Positions 22,801 to 35,703 of a DNA stretch of 64,000 nucleotides are shown here, in pieces (the stretch's first letter is position 1; each line of letters starts with the position of its first letter). A program made the translations under genes and the position numbers. A model generated the notes under the pieces. That model searched no databases. It saw only the letters and a list, made by a program, of their open reading frames with translations, and was not told where the DNA came from. Source of the DNA: Flaccisagitta enflata. Lineage: Eukaryota > Chaetognatha > Sagittoidea > Aphragmophora. The DNA lies in the NCBI GenBank assembly GCA_965153355.1, contig OZ231128.1:3596001-3660000 (forward strand). Reading direction: 5' to 3'.

Positions 22801-25800
22801 CGTCCGTAACACTTAGCTTTTTTTTGTCGTTTTACGTCATTTTAGGGTATTTTATGTCATTTTAAGTCATTTTAAGTCATTCTAAGTCATTTCCAGTCAT
22901 TTTCAGTTAATTTTAGTCACTTAAGTCATTTTGTCATTTTTTGTCATTTTTGTCATTTTTTGTCATTTTTTGTTATTATAAGTCATTTTAAGTCATTCTT
23001 AGTCATTCTAAGTTATTTTAAGTCATTTTAAGTCATTACAAGTCATTCTGAGTCATTTTAACTCACTCTAAGTTATTTTTTGGCTGTGTAGTTTTTGGTA
23101 ACACTTTGCTTTTTTGCGTTGTTTTTGGTCAGTTTGGGTCGTCTGGAGTAATTCTGAGTCATTTTTTTGTTGTTTTTGGTCATTTTTGGTTGCTTGTGGT
23201 CATTGTTGGTTGCTTTTAGTCATTCTTGGTCATTTTTGATCATTTTTGTCACTGTGTTCAAATAAGTCATTTGTGTCATTTATGGGCATTTAAAATAGTT
23301 TTAAGTCTTTTCAAGTCATTTTGGAACATTTCAGGTCATTTTTGGTCATTTAACATAGTTTTTTGGCATAGTTTAAGTTGGCTGGTTTGAGTCTGCTGGT
23401 TTAAGTCTGCTGGTTTAAGTCTGCTGGTTTAAGTCTGCTGGTTTAAGTCTGCTGGTTTAAGTCTGCTGGTTTGAGTCTGCTGGTTTGAGTCTGCTGGTTT
23501 GAGTCTGCTGGTTTAAGTCTTCTGGTTTAAGTCAGCTGGTTTAAGTAAAGTCTGCTTGTTTGAGTCTGCTGGTTTAAGTCTGCTGGTTTAAGTCTGCTGG
23601 TTTGAGTCTGCTGGTTTAAGTCTGCTGGTTTAAGTCTGCTGGTTTAAGTCTGCTGGTTTAAGTCTGCTGGTTTGGGTCTGGTTTAAGTCTGGTTTAAGTC
23701 TGGTTTAAGTCTGGTTTAAGTCTGGTTTTAGTCTGGCTTAAGTCTGGTTTAAGTCTGGTTTGAGTCTGGTTTGAGTCTGATTTGAGTCAGGTTTAAGTCT
23801 GGTTTGAGTCTGGCTTGAGTCTGGTTTAAGTCTGGTTAAAGTCTGGTTCATGTCTGATTTATGTTCGGTTTAGGTCTGGTTTAGATCTGGTTCATGTCTG
23901 GTTTATGTCTAGTTTAGGTCTGGTTTAGGTCTGGTTTTGGTCTGGTTTAGGTCTGGTTTAATTCTGGTTTGAGTCTGGTTTGAGCCTGGTTTAAGTCTAG
24001 TTTTAGTCTGGTTTGGATCTGGTTTGGGTCTGGCTTGAGCCTGGTTTGAGTCTGGTTTGAGTCTAATTTGAGTCTGGTTTGAGTCTGGTTTGGTTCTGGT
24101 TTGGGTCTGGTTTAAGTGTGATTTTTGATAAAAAGATAGAATAGGAGTCAGGTCAGTTCAGTCATTTTTGTCCTGCACGCGACTTAAAGGTGTTGGCCTT
24201 GTTAGCTAGATAGTAACTTGATTAAAAGATGCTTAGTTCCTTGAACATATTTGGCTGTCAAAAAAAATAACTCGTGAAATCAAAGTGCATGGAGACTTCA
24301 ATATGTAGTGTTTTAACCCAGACCATTAGATTCAGCAGAAAATTTTACCTATCCTAGACTACAAGAACAGCTCAATCAAACAATTATTTTAGATTTTATG
24401 GCCATTTAAAGTTTTTAAAGACAATTGTCCTAAATTATTTTGTGAGATTGTCCTTAAAAACTTAAAATAGCTGTAAAACCTGTAAAAATTGTCTGATTGA
24501 GCTGTTCTTGTTTTCTAGGATAGGTAAAATTTTCTGCCAAATCTGATGGTCTGGGTGAGAACACTTCAAAATTATCTGTTCATAGACTTTGATTTCAGGA
24601 GTTATTTTTTTTAACACTCAAATATGTTCGATGAATTAGGTATCCTTTAATTAGGTTAGATACAAACAAGGCTGGATACACGGCAATCCATTCACGGATG
24701 GTTTGGCAGGAGCAGTAATGCAAAAACCGCTCGGAATTCAAAAATGTGACAGACCGATGGACGGACCAACGGACCGACAGACCAACCAACCAATCTACCA
24801 ATCGACACGGCAAGGTGTAGAGTCGCGTGTCCGCGACAAAAAACAAAAATAAGGAAATAAAATCAAGGTTACAAAAATTAATCCTCCAGTTTTAGCCGGG
24901 TTTGCTTGGAAGGTACTGTATCAATATTTCATCATGTATGATTGAAAGAGAGTAATTTCCGCACCCAGTATTGATATCAAATGATACTGTTGCTCTGACG
25001 TTATTATGAAGAATGACAAAAGAAATGTAATAAAACTAAACAACCAACAAATTGCAACAAGCAATATAACAAATACCCTCGACACATTAAACATTTTGAC
25101 TTGCAACAGTTTATTTCATAATGAAAACATATTTTTCATGTTATAAATAATGAAACATGCATTGAATTAATTTCAATTCATCAATTCCAACTGTTTGAAT
25201 GATTTTTTTGATGAGATAATATTTATGAAAAATACAGAGTTTTTAGGGTTTTTTAAAATCTTTAAAAAAAGTCTTCCAGCTCAAAATCTCGAGCTAGGAT
25301 TGTGCTTAACAATATGCTTAAATTTTCCAAAATCTGAGGCTCGGCGTTCCTATAAACTTGGTGCTTGTATAAAAAAGTTCACCATAAACAGAGCGGTGTG
25401 ATATACTCATTTTTTATGTAAGCACGCACAGTTGTCAGCTAAGGGTTATGCATGCTTACCAAAATATCAGTTTTGAGGCTGAAATGTGCTTAATAGTTAT
25501 GTACGTGCCTATCATGTATTACATACATATCTTACTTTGTAATGAACTTAGCACACGGTATAGTATAGAATACAGTAAGAAATGTTGTTGAGAGGCTATC
25601 AGTAAACTCACCAAAATTTGGATAGACGATATCAGCATTGACGTCAAAATTCTTGTTTCTCCAAGCTTTTGGAACATCGCAAAGGGCAACAACACAATTG
25701 ACCTCTGGAAACAAGAAAAATGCAGTACAGTATGAATAGGCAGTCAACTGAAATTCAGGTCGGAAAGCAAACTGAGTGCCTGAAAAGAGGAGAGGGAAGG

Positions 25801-27105
25801 GGAGCAAAAGACGGGCTGACTAAGAGCAGCAATACAGCACAAGTGAAGAATCTTTTAAGTAAATCGACTCAAAAATTGTGTGTTAAAGCTACAAGTATGT
25901 ATACACTAACCCCAAGTCACAAATATGCGGGCAGGGGCAGAAAAGCAAAGAAACGTCCATATTTCAAAAAAAATTACGGACAGACCAACTGACAGACAGA
26001 CCAACACAGCAAGCTCCAGATTCACATACAAGCACATCCGCGAGTAAAAACATTTTAATCACAATGGAAGAAAGAATGTTAACAACAACAAAGCAGGCAA
26101 GGTATGACCGGCTACCTGGTTACTTGGTTTCCTGGTTTCTTGGGCCCTGGGTTGTACATGAATAGCTACCTGGTTTCTTGGGCTCTGGGTTGTTTATGAC
26201 CAACTACCTGGTTTCTCGGGCTCTAGGTTGCACATAATTGGCTACCTAGTTTCTCAGGCTCTGGGTTGTACATGACCAATTACCTGGTCTCTTGGGCTCT
26301 AGGTTGTACGTGACCAGCTACCTGGTTTCTCAGGCTCTGGGTTGTACATGACCAGTTTCCTAGTTTCTTGGGCACTGGGTTGTACGTGACCGGCTACCTG
26401 GTTTCTTGGTCTCTTGGCTGTGCATGACTTGCTACCTAGTTTCTCTGGCTCTGGGCTGTACATGACCACGTACCTGGTTTCTTGGGCTCTGGGTTGTATA
26501 TGACCGGGTACCTGGTTTCTCAAGCTCTAGGTTATACATGACTGGCTACCTGGTTACTCGGGCTCTGGGTTGTGCATGACTGGCTACCTGGTTTCTTGAG
26601 CTCTAGGTTGTACATGACTGGCTACCTGGTTTCTCAGGCTCTGGATTGTTTGTGACTAACTACCTAGTTTCTTGGGCTCTAGGTTGTACATGACTGGCTA
26701 CCTGGTTTCTCAGGCTCTGGGTTGTGCATGACCGGCTACCTGGTTTCTTGGGCTCTGGGTTGTGCGTGACCGGCTACCTGGTTTCTCAGGCTCTGGGTTG
26801 TACATCATGATTTTCCCTTCCAAATCTTGATCGTGTCGGTATAAACCAATGTTGTAGCCGCATTTTAAGTTGCGTTGCCTTGTGCAGGAAAGAAAAAAGT
26901 CAGCATTGGCTTCATTAGTACAGCGGAGCACCGCTATCGAGTCATGCCTGCATGTGAGGGATGCAACATACAATTCCATGAGAAATTGTGTAAATATTTC
27001 CTTTGTGGCAATAAGGCAGCCTTACTATGTATAAAGCATGATTTGGCATGCTCAACTGTATGTTCAAAGAATGATTTTAGCTCCAAAGATCACCCCCTCC
27101 CTCAA

Positions 27106-27174
<69 letters not shown>

Positions 27175-30100
27175 TGGGTAAAAACCTCAAAGGGGACAAT
27201 GTCCTGTAAAACACAGGGGGATTTTTATTTGTTTGTTCGTGTGTTCCCCCCTTCAGCCTTGAGGCTCAAATCCCAGCCATGAGGCTCAAATCCCAGCCTT
27301 GAGATTCAAATCCTTACTATTGCAAAAAAATATTGCACACCAATATTTAAACACATACCTAGTGGATGTCTGTAAAGTAAACTAAAGAAAATCAGTGACC
27401 ATTAGAGATACTATCTTGCTCATATTAAGAGTCCTCATCGTAGAATTTAGACATTTTTTCTTAAATATTGATTGACAAAATTTGTTTTCTCATGACAAAA
27501 GTTTATTTTAGTATATTTTGGCATCAACTCCTGCTTTCATTGTATTTGTTGTAGTGTCATATGACTGTATCATTGATTTGCAAGTGACATGTTTCTCAAC
27601 TCTTTTATCAGATTTTGCCTCTCTGAGTTTATGGGGAAGACTGCACTGATTCTGTTGTAAAATCTAAACAATTTGAGCAAATGAGCTCTGCTTGGTGGCA
27701 AATGAAAGATCTTTTGAAGCTCTTTACAACGGTCACTGATTTTCCTATGTTTCTATGATTGGTGTATACAGGACACATCAAAATGCAACTGCTAAAATTT
27801 CAAAAGAAGATTTTCACCTCGTAAATCAAGATGAATCATTTTACTCTTTCTGCTGTAAAATCTAAACGGATAGAGCTACGAAATTCTGCTTGCTGGCATT
27901 TGATCGCATTTTTGCAGAACTTTCTAATGGTCACTGATTTTCATATGTTTTTAAATATAATTTGCTCACAATTTAAGAAAACATGGCGGACTCTTATTTT
28001 GAGCAAGATAGTATATTTAAAAATTCTTTAAAACTAGACCAAGCAGAATATTGTAACTTTATTTACATAAAAATGACAAAAAAATGAAGTCCGCTTTCCC
28101 CAAAGTGAGTTAATCGATCATCATAATTTTCCTCTTTTTCCTATGTATCAGTTTAAATACCATATTTTTACATTTAGCGCCCCCGCTCCAAAAAGCGCCC
28201 CTCCTCTTTTTTTTAAGTATGTTCGGACAAAAATATTGAGTAAAACGATGAAATAATCAAACAAGATGAGCCATTTTCAAAGACTTTCAAACAGATATAA
28301 GAAACAATTATCTCCATTTTGAGTCAAATTTAGCATTTTGGTAGCCTTTCTTGAAAAAGATAGACTGAACAACAGTTTATTTACAATATAATGCATTAAT
28401 TATATGGGGGGGCGCTAATTGAAGGGTTAAAAGCAAAGTCATATTTCAATTTCAAAAGCGCCCGGGGCGATTTTAGGAAAAATACGGTACTGATCTAAAT
28501 CAAAGGAAATTCATGAGGAAAAAAATTAAGAAAATTGTCTTCAAAATGGCGCCAAGCAGAAATTTGTGACCTAATCCGTTTAGAAGTTATGAAAGTTATG
28601 AAAGTTATGAAAGTGAAAGGTATAGTTCTGACAGTAAGCAAAATTGACATCTTCACTTCATAACATTTTAATATCTAAAGTTTTTGAGCTACAACGTTCA
28701 GACACCACTCAATTGATCACATCAAATCTCAGCCTGGAGGCTCAAATTACAGCCTCAAGGCCAAATCCAAGCCTCGAGGGTCTAATCCCAGCTTTAACTC
28801 TCAAATCCAGCCATACAAATTCAATTAAGCAAAGTCCCCCTGCGTTCTACAGGACATCGTCCCTTTCAGGACCGCTGCCCTGTTAACCGTCACCCCCATA
28901 CAATTACAAAGCAGGGCAACGTCTATCGCTGACCACATACTGCCCTTGGGCGACTAGTTCACTTAGGGGGGCGTTTCTAGTCAAAGACGATCGCATTTTG
29001 AAAGGGCCACTCGGTCGCTCGCTACGTTCGTTCGCTCGCTCGTTCGTTCGCACCGCTCACTCCGCTCACTCGCTCTGCAGCGCTCGCTCGCTCGCTCTGT
29101 TCACGGGCTTGCTCCGTTCACGGGCTCGCTCACTCACTTCGCTCACTCCCTCGTGGGACAGTTGAAATTCTTGAAAATGTGTTCACACTGTTATCGAAAA
29201 TGTGTTCACACTGTTATCGCGTTTCACGGGAACAAACGCGTTTTTGACGCTCACTAGAAACACGCCCTTACTCGTCCTTATTATTTGGGTCATTCCATAC
29301 AAAACCCAGTCTGCATTTGACTTTGATGTTGATATGTGAAATTGGGTCATTCATCGCGACTTTTTCTTTCTTCGAGCTTTCGTAATCGTCATCGTCGGGA
29401 GTTACGCCTTAAAAAATCAAGGGATTGAACAATTACATTTACCGACGGGCGCGTTACTGGTCACAGGCAAACGCGTTTTTAACGGGCCACTCGGTCGCTC
29501 GATATGTTCATTTGCTCGCACCACTCATTCCACTCACTCACTCTACAGCACTCTGCTACGCTAAACTCTGCTCACGGGCTCCCTCGCTCACTATATTCAC
29601 GCCTTCATGGGACAGTGAAAACGCGTTAAACGGGAACAATCGCGTTTTTTGTCTTCACAAGACACGCGCCCTCAGGCTTACCGTCAAGAGAGGCTAATTC
29701 TCCGTTTTCTGGGGCTTCACAGACGCCTTTCTCCATCATCACAGATTGGCAAAGACTCGTTTGCTTCAGAATATCTGAAAAAACAAAGCGGGAGAAAACC
29801 ACAAAAACGCTATTTTAAGTTTTATTTTCATATACTAATCTAGGCAAGACATAGAAATAGGAACAAACTTTCTTCAGATAGTTTAATGGTAGTAGCGAAC
29901 TTGCGACTCTGTAAGCCACTTTTCGGTCGGTTCGTCGCTCCTTCGATCCATTGTGCCCTGGGCTGTCCTTGTTCAAAGGAAAACTATATAGGAAACTAGG
30001 AGTGATGCGCGTAGCAACTACTCATTGAGGGTGGCAATGCCCACTTCAGTAAATCTAAATTCAGCTTCAGCTTATGATATTGTTCCACTTGTCATCAGAA

Positions 30101-33100
30101 AAAAGGTCGCCCAAGGGCAATATGTGGTCAGCGATACCCGTTGCCCTGCTTAGTATATTTGTGACTGTTGGTGATGGTTAGCAGGGCAGCGGACCCAAAG
30201 GGGACGATGTCCTGTAGAACACAGGGGCACTTTCATTCATTCGTTTGTTTATTGAAGCTGGGATTTGAGCCTCAATGCTGAGATTTAAGTCTTGAGATTG
30301 GGATTAAAGCCTTGAGGCGGGGATTAAAGCCTTGAGGATAGGACTCCAGCCTCAACGCTGGGATTTAAGCCTCAAGGCTGGAATTTGAGCCTCAAGCTGG
30401 AATTTGACCCTCAAGGCTGGGATTTGAGCCTCGCAGCTGGGATTTGAGCCTTGATGCTGGGATTTTAGCCTCGGGGCTGATATTTCAGCCTCAAGGCTGG
30501 AATTTGAGCCAAAAGGCTGGGATTTAAGCCTTGAGAATGGGATTTGAGCCTGGAGGCTAGGATTTGAGCCGAGGCCGGGGGGGAACGAATGGAGAAACAA
30601 CTGAATGAACGAATGAACGAACCAACTCCCCCTGTGTTCTACAAGACATCGTCCCCTTCGGGGCCGCTGCCAAAAAAGGTCAGTCCAACCGCAACATGTG
30701 TGTTAACATGGTTCAAGGTATTATTTCCCCCCCCCCACCCCACCTCATTGCCCCCTTTCCTTGATGGAGAGAGAGAGAGAGAGAGAGCAATTTAGAATAA
30801 GAAAGATTTCTGTAAATTTCAGAGAAAAAGAACTTCTTTATGAGGTACACATACATATAATTGGACAAGAAATAGCCAGAATTTTCGACCAATTCAGCTT
30901 AGTCATAGATCATTGGCAAGAAGAAGGGAAAAACATGAGAGAGAACAAATTTATAGGGAGAGGAACAAAGGACAAAAAGAGAGAGAGACATGTGAAAACC
31001 ACATGGAAAAAGAGAGAGAGTCATGTGAAAATCACATGGATAAAGAGAGAGATAGACTCTCTGGGCCCCCCCCCCTCCGAGGAAAACAATCACGAATAAA
31101 TAGAGAGAAAAATCATCATAGCTCCATGAATGACCCAAGGAGATCCGAGATTAAGTGTCCCTTAATTTGGCGAGGATAGGGTCCCATGTGTTCGATCGAA
31201 TGCAGAGTTGAGGGTCATTTAATCCTAAGCCTGATGATGATTTGTGTTGGCGGATTTCTAGACTTTCTCTTAGTAGTAGGTTACGTTGGAGAGCTCTCTT
31301 ATTTTTATCGTTGTAGGTGGCGAGGATTTCTGGGTTGTCCCAATCAATGTCGCAGTCACATTCACGAGCGTGTTTCGAAATCCCAGAGATGTTAGCGTCG
31401 GGTTTAGATGATGTGACGTCATCTTTGTGTTGGCCCATGCGGGTTCTGAACGAGACGCGAGTTTGACCGATATACATGCGACGGTTGTCTTTTTTGCAGC
31501 GTTGGCAGTAGATGCCTTTGAGATCGAGAGGGTCCGGGTGGGTCTTATTGGCTGAGCAGAGGACATCTCCGAGTTTGGGCCCAGGTTTGGAGTGGTAGTC
31601 CACATTGTTAGCGAGGAAGGTGCGTTTGAGTCTATGGTGTATGGACGCGACATAGGGGATAGATACATATGTAGTGCGTTTTTCTCTAGTTTGATGGCGT
31701 TGTTGTTGTTGTTGCCGCCGTCGTTGTTGTGGAGGAGGAGGAGGAGGAGGCGGAGGAGGAGGTTGTTGTTGTTGTTGTTGTTGTTGAGGAGGTTGTTGTT
31801 GTGGAGGAGGAGGTTGTTGTTGTTGAGGAAGAGGAGGTTGATGAGGAGGAGGAGTTTGTTGAGGAGGAGGAGGTTCTTGTTGTTGAAGACGGCGGAGACG
31901 ATCAGCTGTGGGTCGGAGGCGTGATAAGCGTTCCGGAACTGGAAGAGGAGGAGGAGGGGGAGGAGGAGGAGGAGGCGAAGGAGGAGGAGGTGGTGGAGGA
32001 AGCGGAGGAGGAGGAGGCGGAGGAAGCGGAGGAGGAGGAGGAGGCGGTGCAGGCGGAAGAGGAGGTGTATGATATTCAGGAGGACGATACTTATTGGCGA
32101 TGCGAAGGAGGGTAGCGCGATTGAAGCCATTGTCTTCATAGTTATTAACTAGGTAGTTGATTTCTTGTTGGATGAGTTCCATCGATGAGCACGTGCGGTA
32201 GGCTCTACAGAGGGCGCCTTTGAATACTCCTATCCATGCGTTAGGGTCTTGATTGGAATTAGGATTGATGGTAAGACCAGTGTTGGATGGTTTCCTGTAG
32301 ACTTTTGTAGATAGCGTGCCGTCGGTGTTGCGTACGAGATGGACGTCTAAGAAGGGGATTTCGTTGTTTTCTTCTGTTTCCACAGTAAAGTCGAGTCTTT
32401 CTTCCACTTCTTTCAAGCACATCGTGAATTGTTCATGAGCATTTTTTGTCGCATTTTGTCGGAGGATGCCGAAAGTGTCGTCCATATAAACAGTGAGGTT
32501 TTTTGGAACAGCAATGTTTTTGTTTTTCTCGGAGGGGGGGGGGGCCAGAGAGTCTATCTCTCTCTTTATCCATGTGATTTTCACATGACTCTCTCTCTTT
32601 TTCCATGTGGTTTTCACATGTCTCTCTCTCTTTTTGTCCATTGTTTCTCTCCCTATAAATTTGTTCTCTCTCCTGTTTTTCCCTTCTTCTTGCCAATGAT
32701 CTATGACTAAGCTGAATTGGTCGAAAATTCTGGCTATTTCTTGTCCAATTATATGTATGTGTACCTCATAAAGAAGTTCTTTTTCTCTGAATGTTAATTC
32801 TCCATACATATGATGTCTCTCCGTCAACATTTCTGTAAATTAAAATGCAGCTTCGGTCGGTTTGTTCTGTAATCGTGTGCTGATCTTATCGCGAGGCCTG
32901 CAAACTCTGAGAAAAGATGAAAACAAGGCCAGGTAGGCCAACGATGCGTCCTCTTTGAATGAATGTTTTTTTATGAATGAATGTTTTGTTACAAATGAAT
33001 GTCATTTGTGAATGAATGTCATTTGTGAATGAATGGATGATTTTATGAATGAATTACTTGATGTATGCTTCTTTTACTGGGTTAGAACCACTTTTCTAAA

Positions 33101-33220
33101 GATAAAATGCTTGATTTTGATGTTTTTAATGAATGCGTTACCGACCAACCGACTGACCAACAGACAGAGCCTATTATAGAGATGCGAGGACGCATCTAAA
33201 AGAAGGAAGATGGAAACTGG

Positions 33221-33294
<74 letters not shown>

Positions 33295-33381
33295 AAGAGA
33301 GACAAACAACAGACAGAAGAGAGACAAACAGATAGACAGAAAGAAAGACACAAAGTTACAGAAGGTTAAACAGGCAGAGCA

Positions 33382-33457
<76 letters not shown>

Positions 33458-35671
33458 AAAAAAGAAAAAAAAGAAAAAAAAATAGATAAAGAAAGAAAGA
33501 AAGAAAGAAAGAAGGAAAGAAAGAAAGAAAGAAAGAGAGAGAGAATGAAAGAAAGAAAGAAAATAGAAAGCAAGGATGAAACATTGTTAATGGGAAGTAT
33601 TCAAGTCAACAGACCTGGAAGCGAGGAAGTACATTTCCAAAGTCGTGGTCCCATCAAAATTTTATCTGAGGATTTGCATTCGAAAAATTCTTCATAGGAA
33701 TAAAGAATTTTTGAAATTCCCGATACAACGCGCAAAGCTGAAAAAGAAAAGAAGAAAAAAAAAACAAGTGACGTGGGGTCACATTATCGTTGCGGATGGG
33801 TGGGCAGGGTCATCCACACCCCGTTCCACACCCCAACCCATACATACATACACAAAAAGTATCTAAAACGCTTGTTTTCCGCCTTTTCAACTCAATCATC
33901 ATGGACAGATCAATGGACGGACCAATGGACCGACAGATGGACGGACAAAGCCTCTTATAGAGTTGCGTGTCTGCAACTAAAAAGAAGAATGCAATACACA
34001 ATACACAATCAACAAGGCCGGATACACCTACCCCAGTCGCGTGCGGGTGGGCAAGGGCCATAATTGAGGTCAGTGGAGCATTTGGGCAGGAGCAGTAAGG
34101 CCAAAAACCCCATTAACACCGAAAAAGTGTGACGGACGGACGGACCGACGTACCTACGTACCAACGGACCGACGGACGGACCAACCGACGGACGGACCGA
34201 CGAAGCGGGGTGTAGAGTCGCGTAGCACGCGACTAAAAACCACGGCATCCCAGTCGTAAATAACGTCCATTCTTCAATGAATAAATCTATAATCAGTACA
34301 ATTTCATTCTGGAACAAAGAACATTAGTATCCTGAGGGACACGTTGTTCATGTCCGAAAAAAAAACTGGAACGATGGAATCTTTTCTTCATTGTGAAAAT
34401 GGCGTGTAGCTTACCTTCCCCATTTGCATCAACGAGCGAGGAAACGTCACAAGGCTGACCCATGACACAATCTGGCAGAGGACGAGTTGGAGGATCACGA
34501 ATCCATTTGGCCACTTCAGAACCATCAGACATCATCACTGCAAAACAAAGATTACCCATTTGGCCACTAGAAAACCATCAGACATCATCACTGCAAAACA
34601 AAGATTACCCATTTGGCCACTTCAGAACCATCAGACATCATCACTGCAAAACAAAGATAACCCATTTGGCCACTTCAGAACCATCAGACATCATCACTGC
34701 AAAACGAAGATTACCCATTTGGCCACTAGAAAACCATCAGACATCATCACTGCAAAACAAAGATTACCCATTTGGCCACTTCAAAACCATCAGACATCAT
34801 CACTGCAAAACAAAGATTACCCATTTGGCCACTAGAAAACCATCAGACATCATCACTGCAAAACAAAGATTACCCATTTGGCCACTTCAAAACCATCAGA
34901 CATCATCACTGCAAAACAAAGATTACCCATTTGGCCACTTCAGAACCATCAGACATCATCACTGCAAAACAAAGATTACCCATGAGGCCACTTCAGAACC
35001 ATCAGACATCATCACTGCAAAACAAAGATAACCCATTTGGCCACTTCAGAACCATCAGACATCATCACTGCAAAACGAAGATTACCCATTTGGCCACTTC
35101 AGTACCATCAGACATCATCACTGCAAAACAAAGGTTACCCATTTGGCCACTTCAGAACCATCAGACATCATCACTGCAAAACAAAGATTACCCATTTGGC
35201 CACTTCAAAACCATCAGACATCATCACTGCAAAACAAAGATTACCCATTTGGCCACTTCAGAACCATCAGACATCATCACTGCAAAACAAAGATTACCCA
35301 TTTGGCCACTTCAGAACCATCAGACATTATCACTGCAAAACAAAGATTACCCATTTGGCCACTTCAGAACCATAAGACATCATCACTGCAAAACTAAGAT
35401 TACCCATTTGGCCACTTCAGAACCATCAGACATCATCACTGCAAAACAATCGGATGTTTTGTTGTTTTGTTCAGTGTTTTGTTTTTGTTTTCTTTTTTTG
35501 AATGGCCATGGGAACACGGTTATATGTTATTGATTGCATTGTTACAAAATTTTCGAGATTTCGGTGCTAAGTGAACAATTGAATACAATCCATCATACTA
35601 GTTGCTTCGTAGTTGCGTGCAATGCCATGTCCATTGGTCGGTTCATCATGTCTATCTTGATTTAAAGTCTC

Positions 35672-35703
<32 letters not shown>

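Larger units (their letters stand above)
22161..24213. mobile_element. mariner-type element, TIR CTATCTAGCTC, nested in the CAGTACC MITE
   Basis: TA duplications flank CTATCTAGCTCAAAAG at left (22159-22160) and AGCTAGATAG at right (24214-24215). It contains the transposase remnant. Its right TIR is split by the AACAAGGCC element at 22729-24203. Removing the insert restores a TIR matching the left one. Confidence 0.75.
22073..24918. mobile_element. outer TA-target MITE (CAGTACC family) carrying nested insertions
   Basis: Left end CAGTACCTTCCGAGC and right end its inverted copy (GGAAGGTACTG). A nearly uninterrupted relative lies at 56441-57077. The sequence after the inner element resumes at 24214 with AACTTGATTAAAAGATGC, corresponding to 56520-56545. 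It sits in the intron between exons 14 and 15. Confidence 0.75.

Noticed and set aside
26097-26790. CRISPR-like array (regular 38-bp spacing)
   Set aside because: No unique spacers; units are near-identical tandem copies containing a splice donor.
31592-32115. Plus-strand Glu/Val- and Arg/Leu-rich frames over the Penelope linker
   Set aside because: Antisense shadows of the poly-Pro/poly-Gln triplet tract of the minus-strand ORF.
34502-35448. CRISPR-like array (regular 53-bp spacing)
   Set aside because: The whole unit is repeated with no variable spacers, and the genome is eukaryotic; it is a minisatellite of an exon boundary.
34462-35533. Plus-strand open frames of 189 and 253 codons (THLATSEPSDIITAKQ repeats)
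   Set aside because: They are the stop-free plus strand of the 53-bp acceptor array; all three frames are open in the array and no splice or homology evidence supports them.
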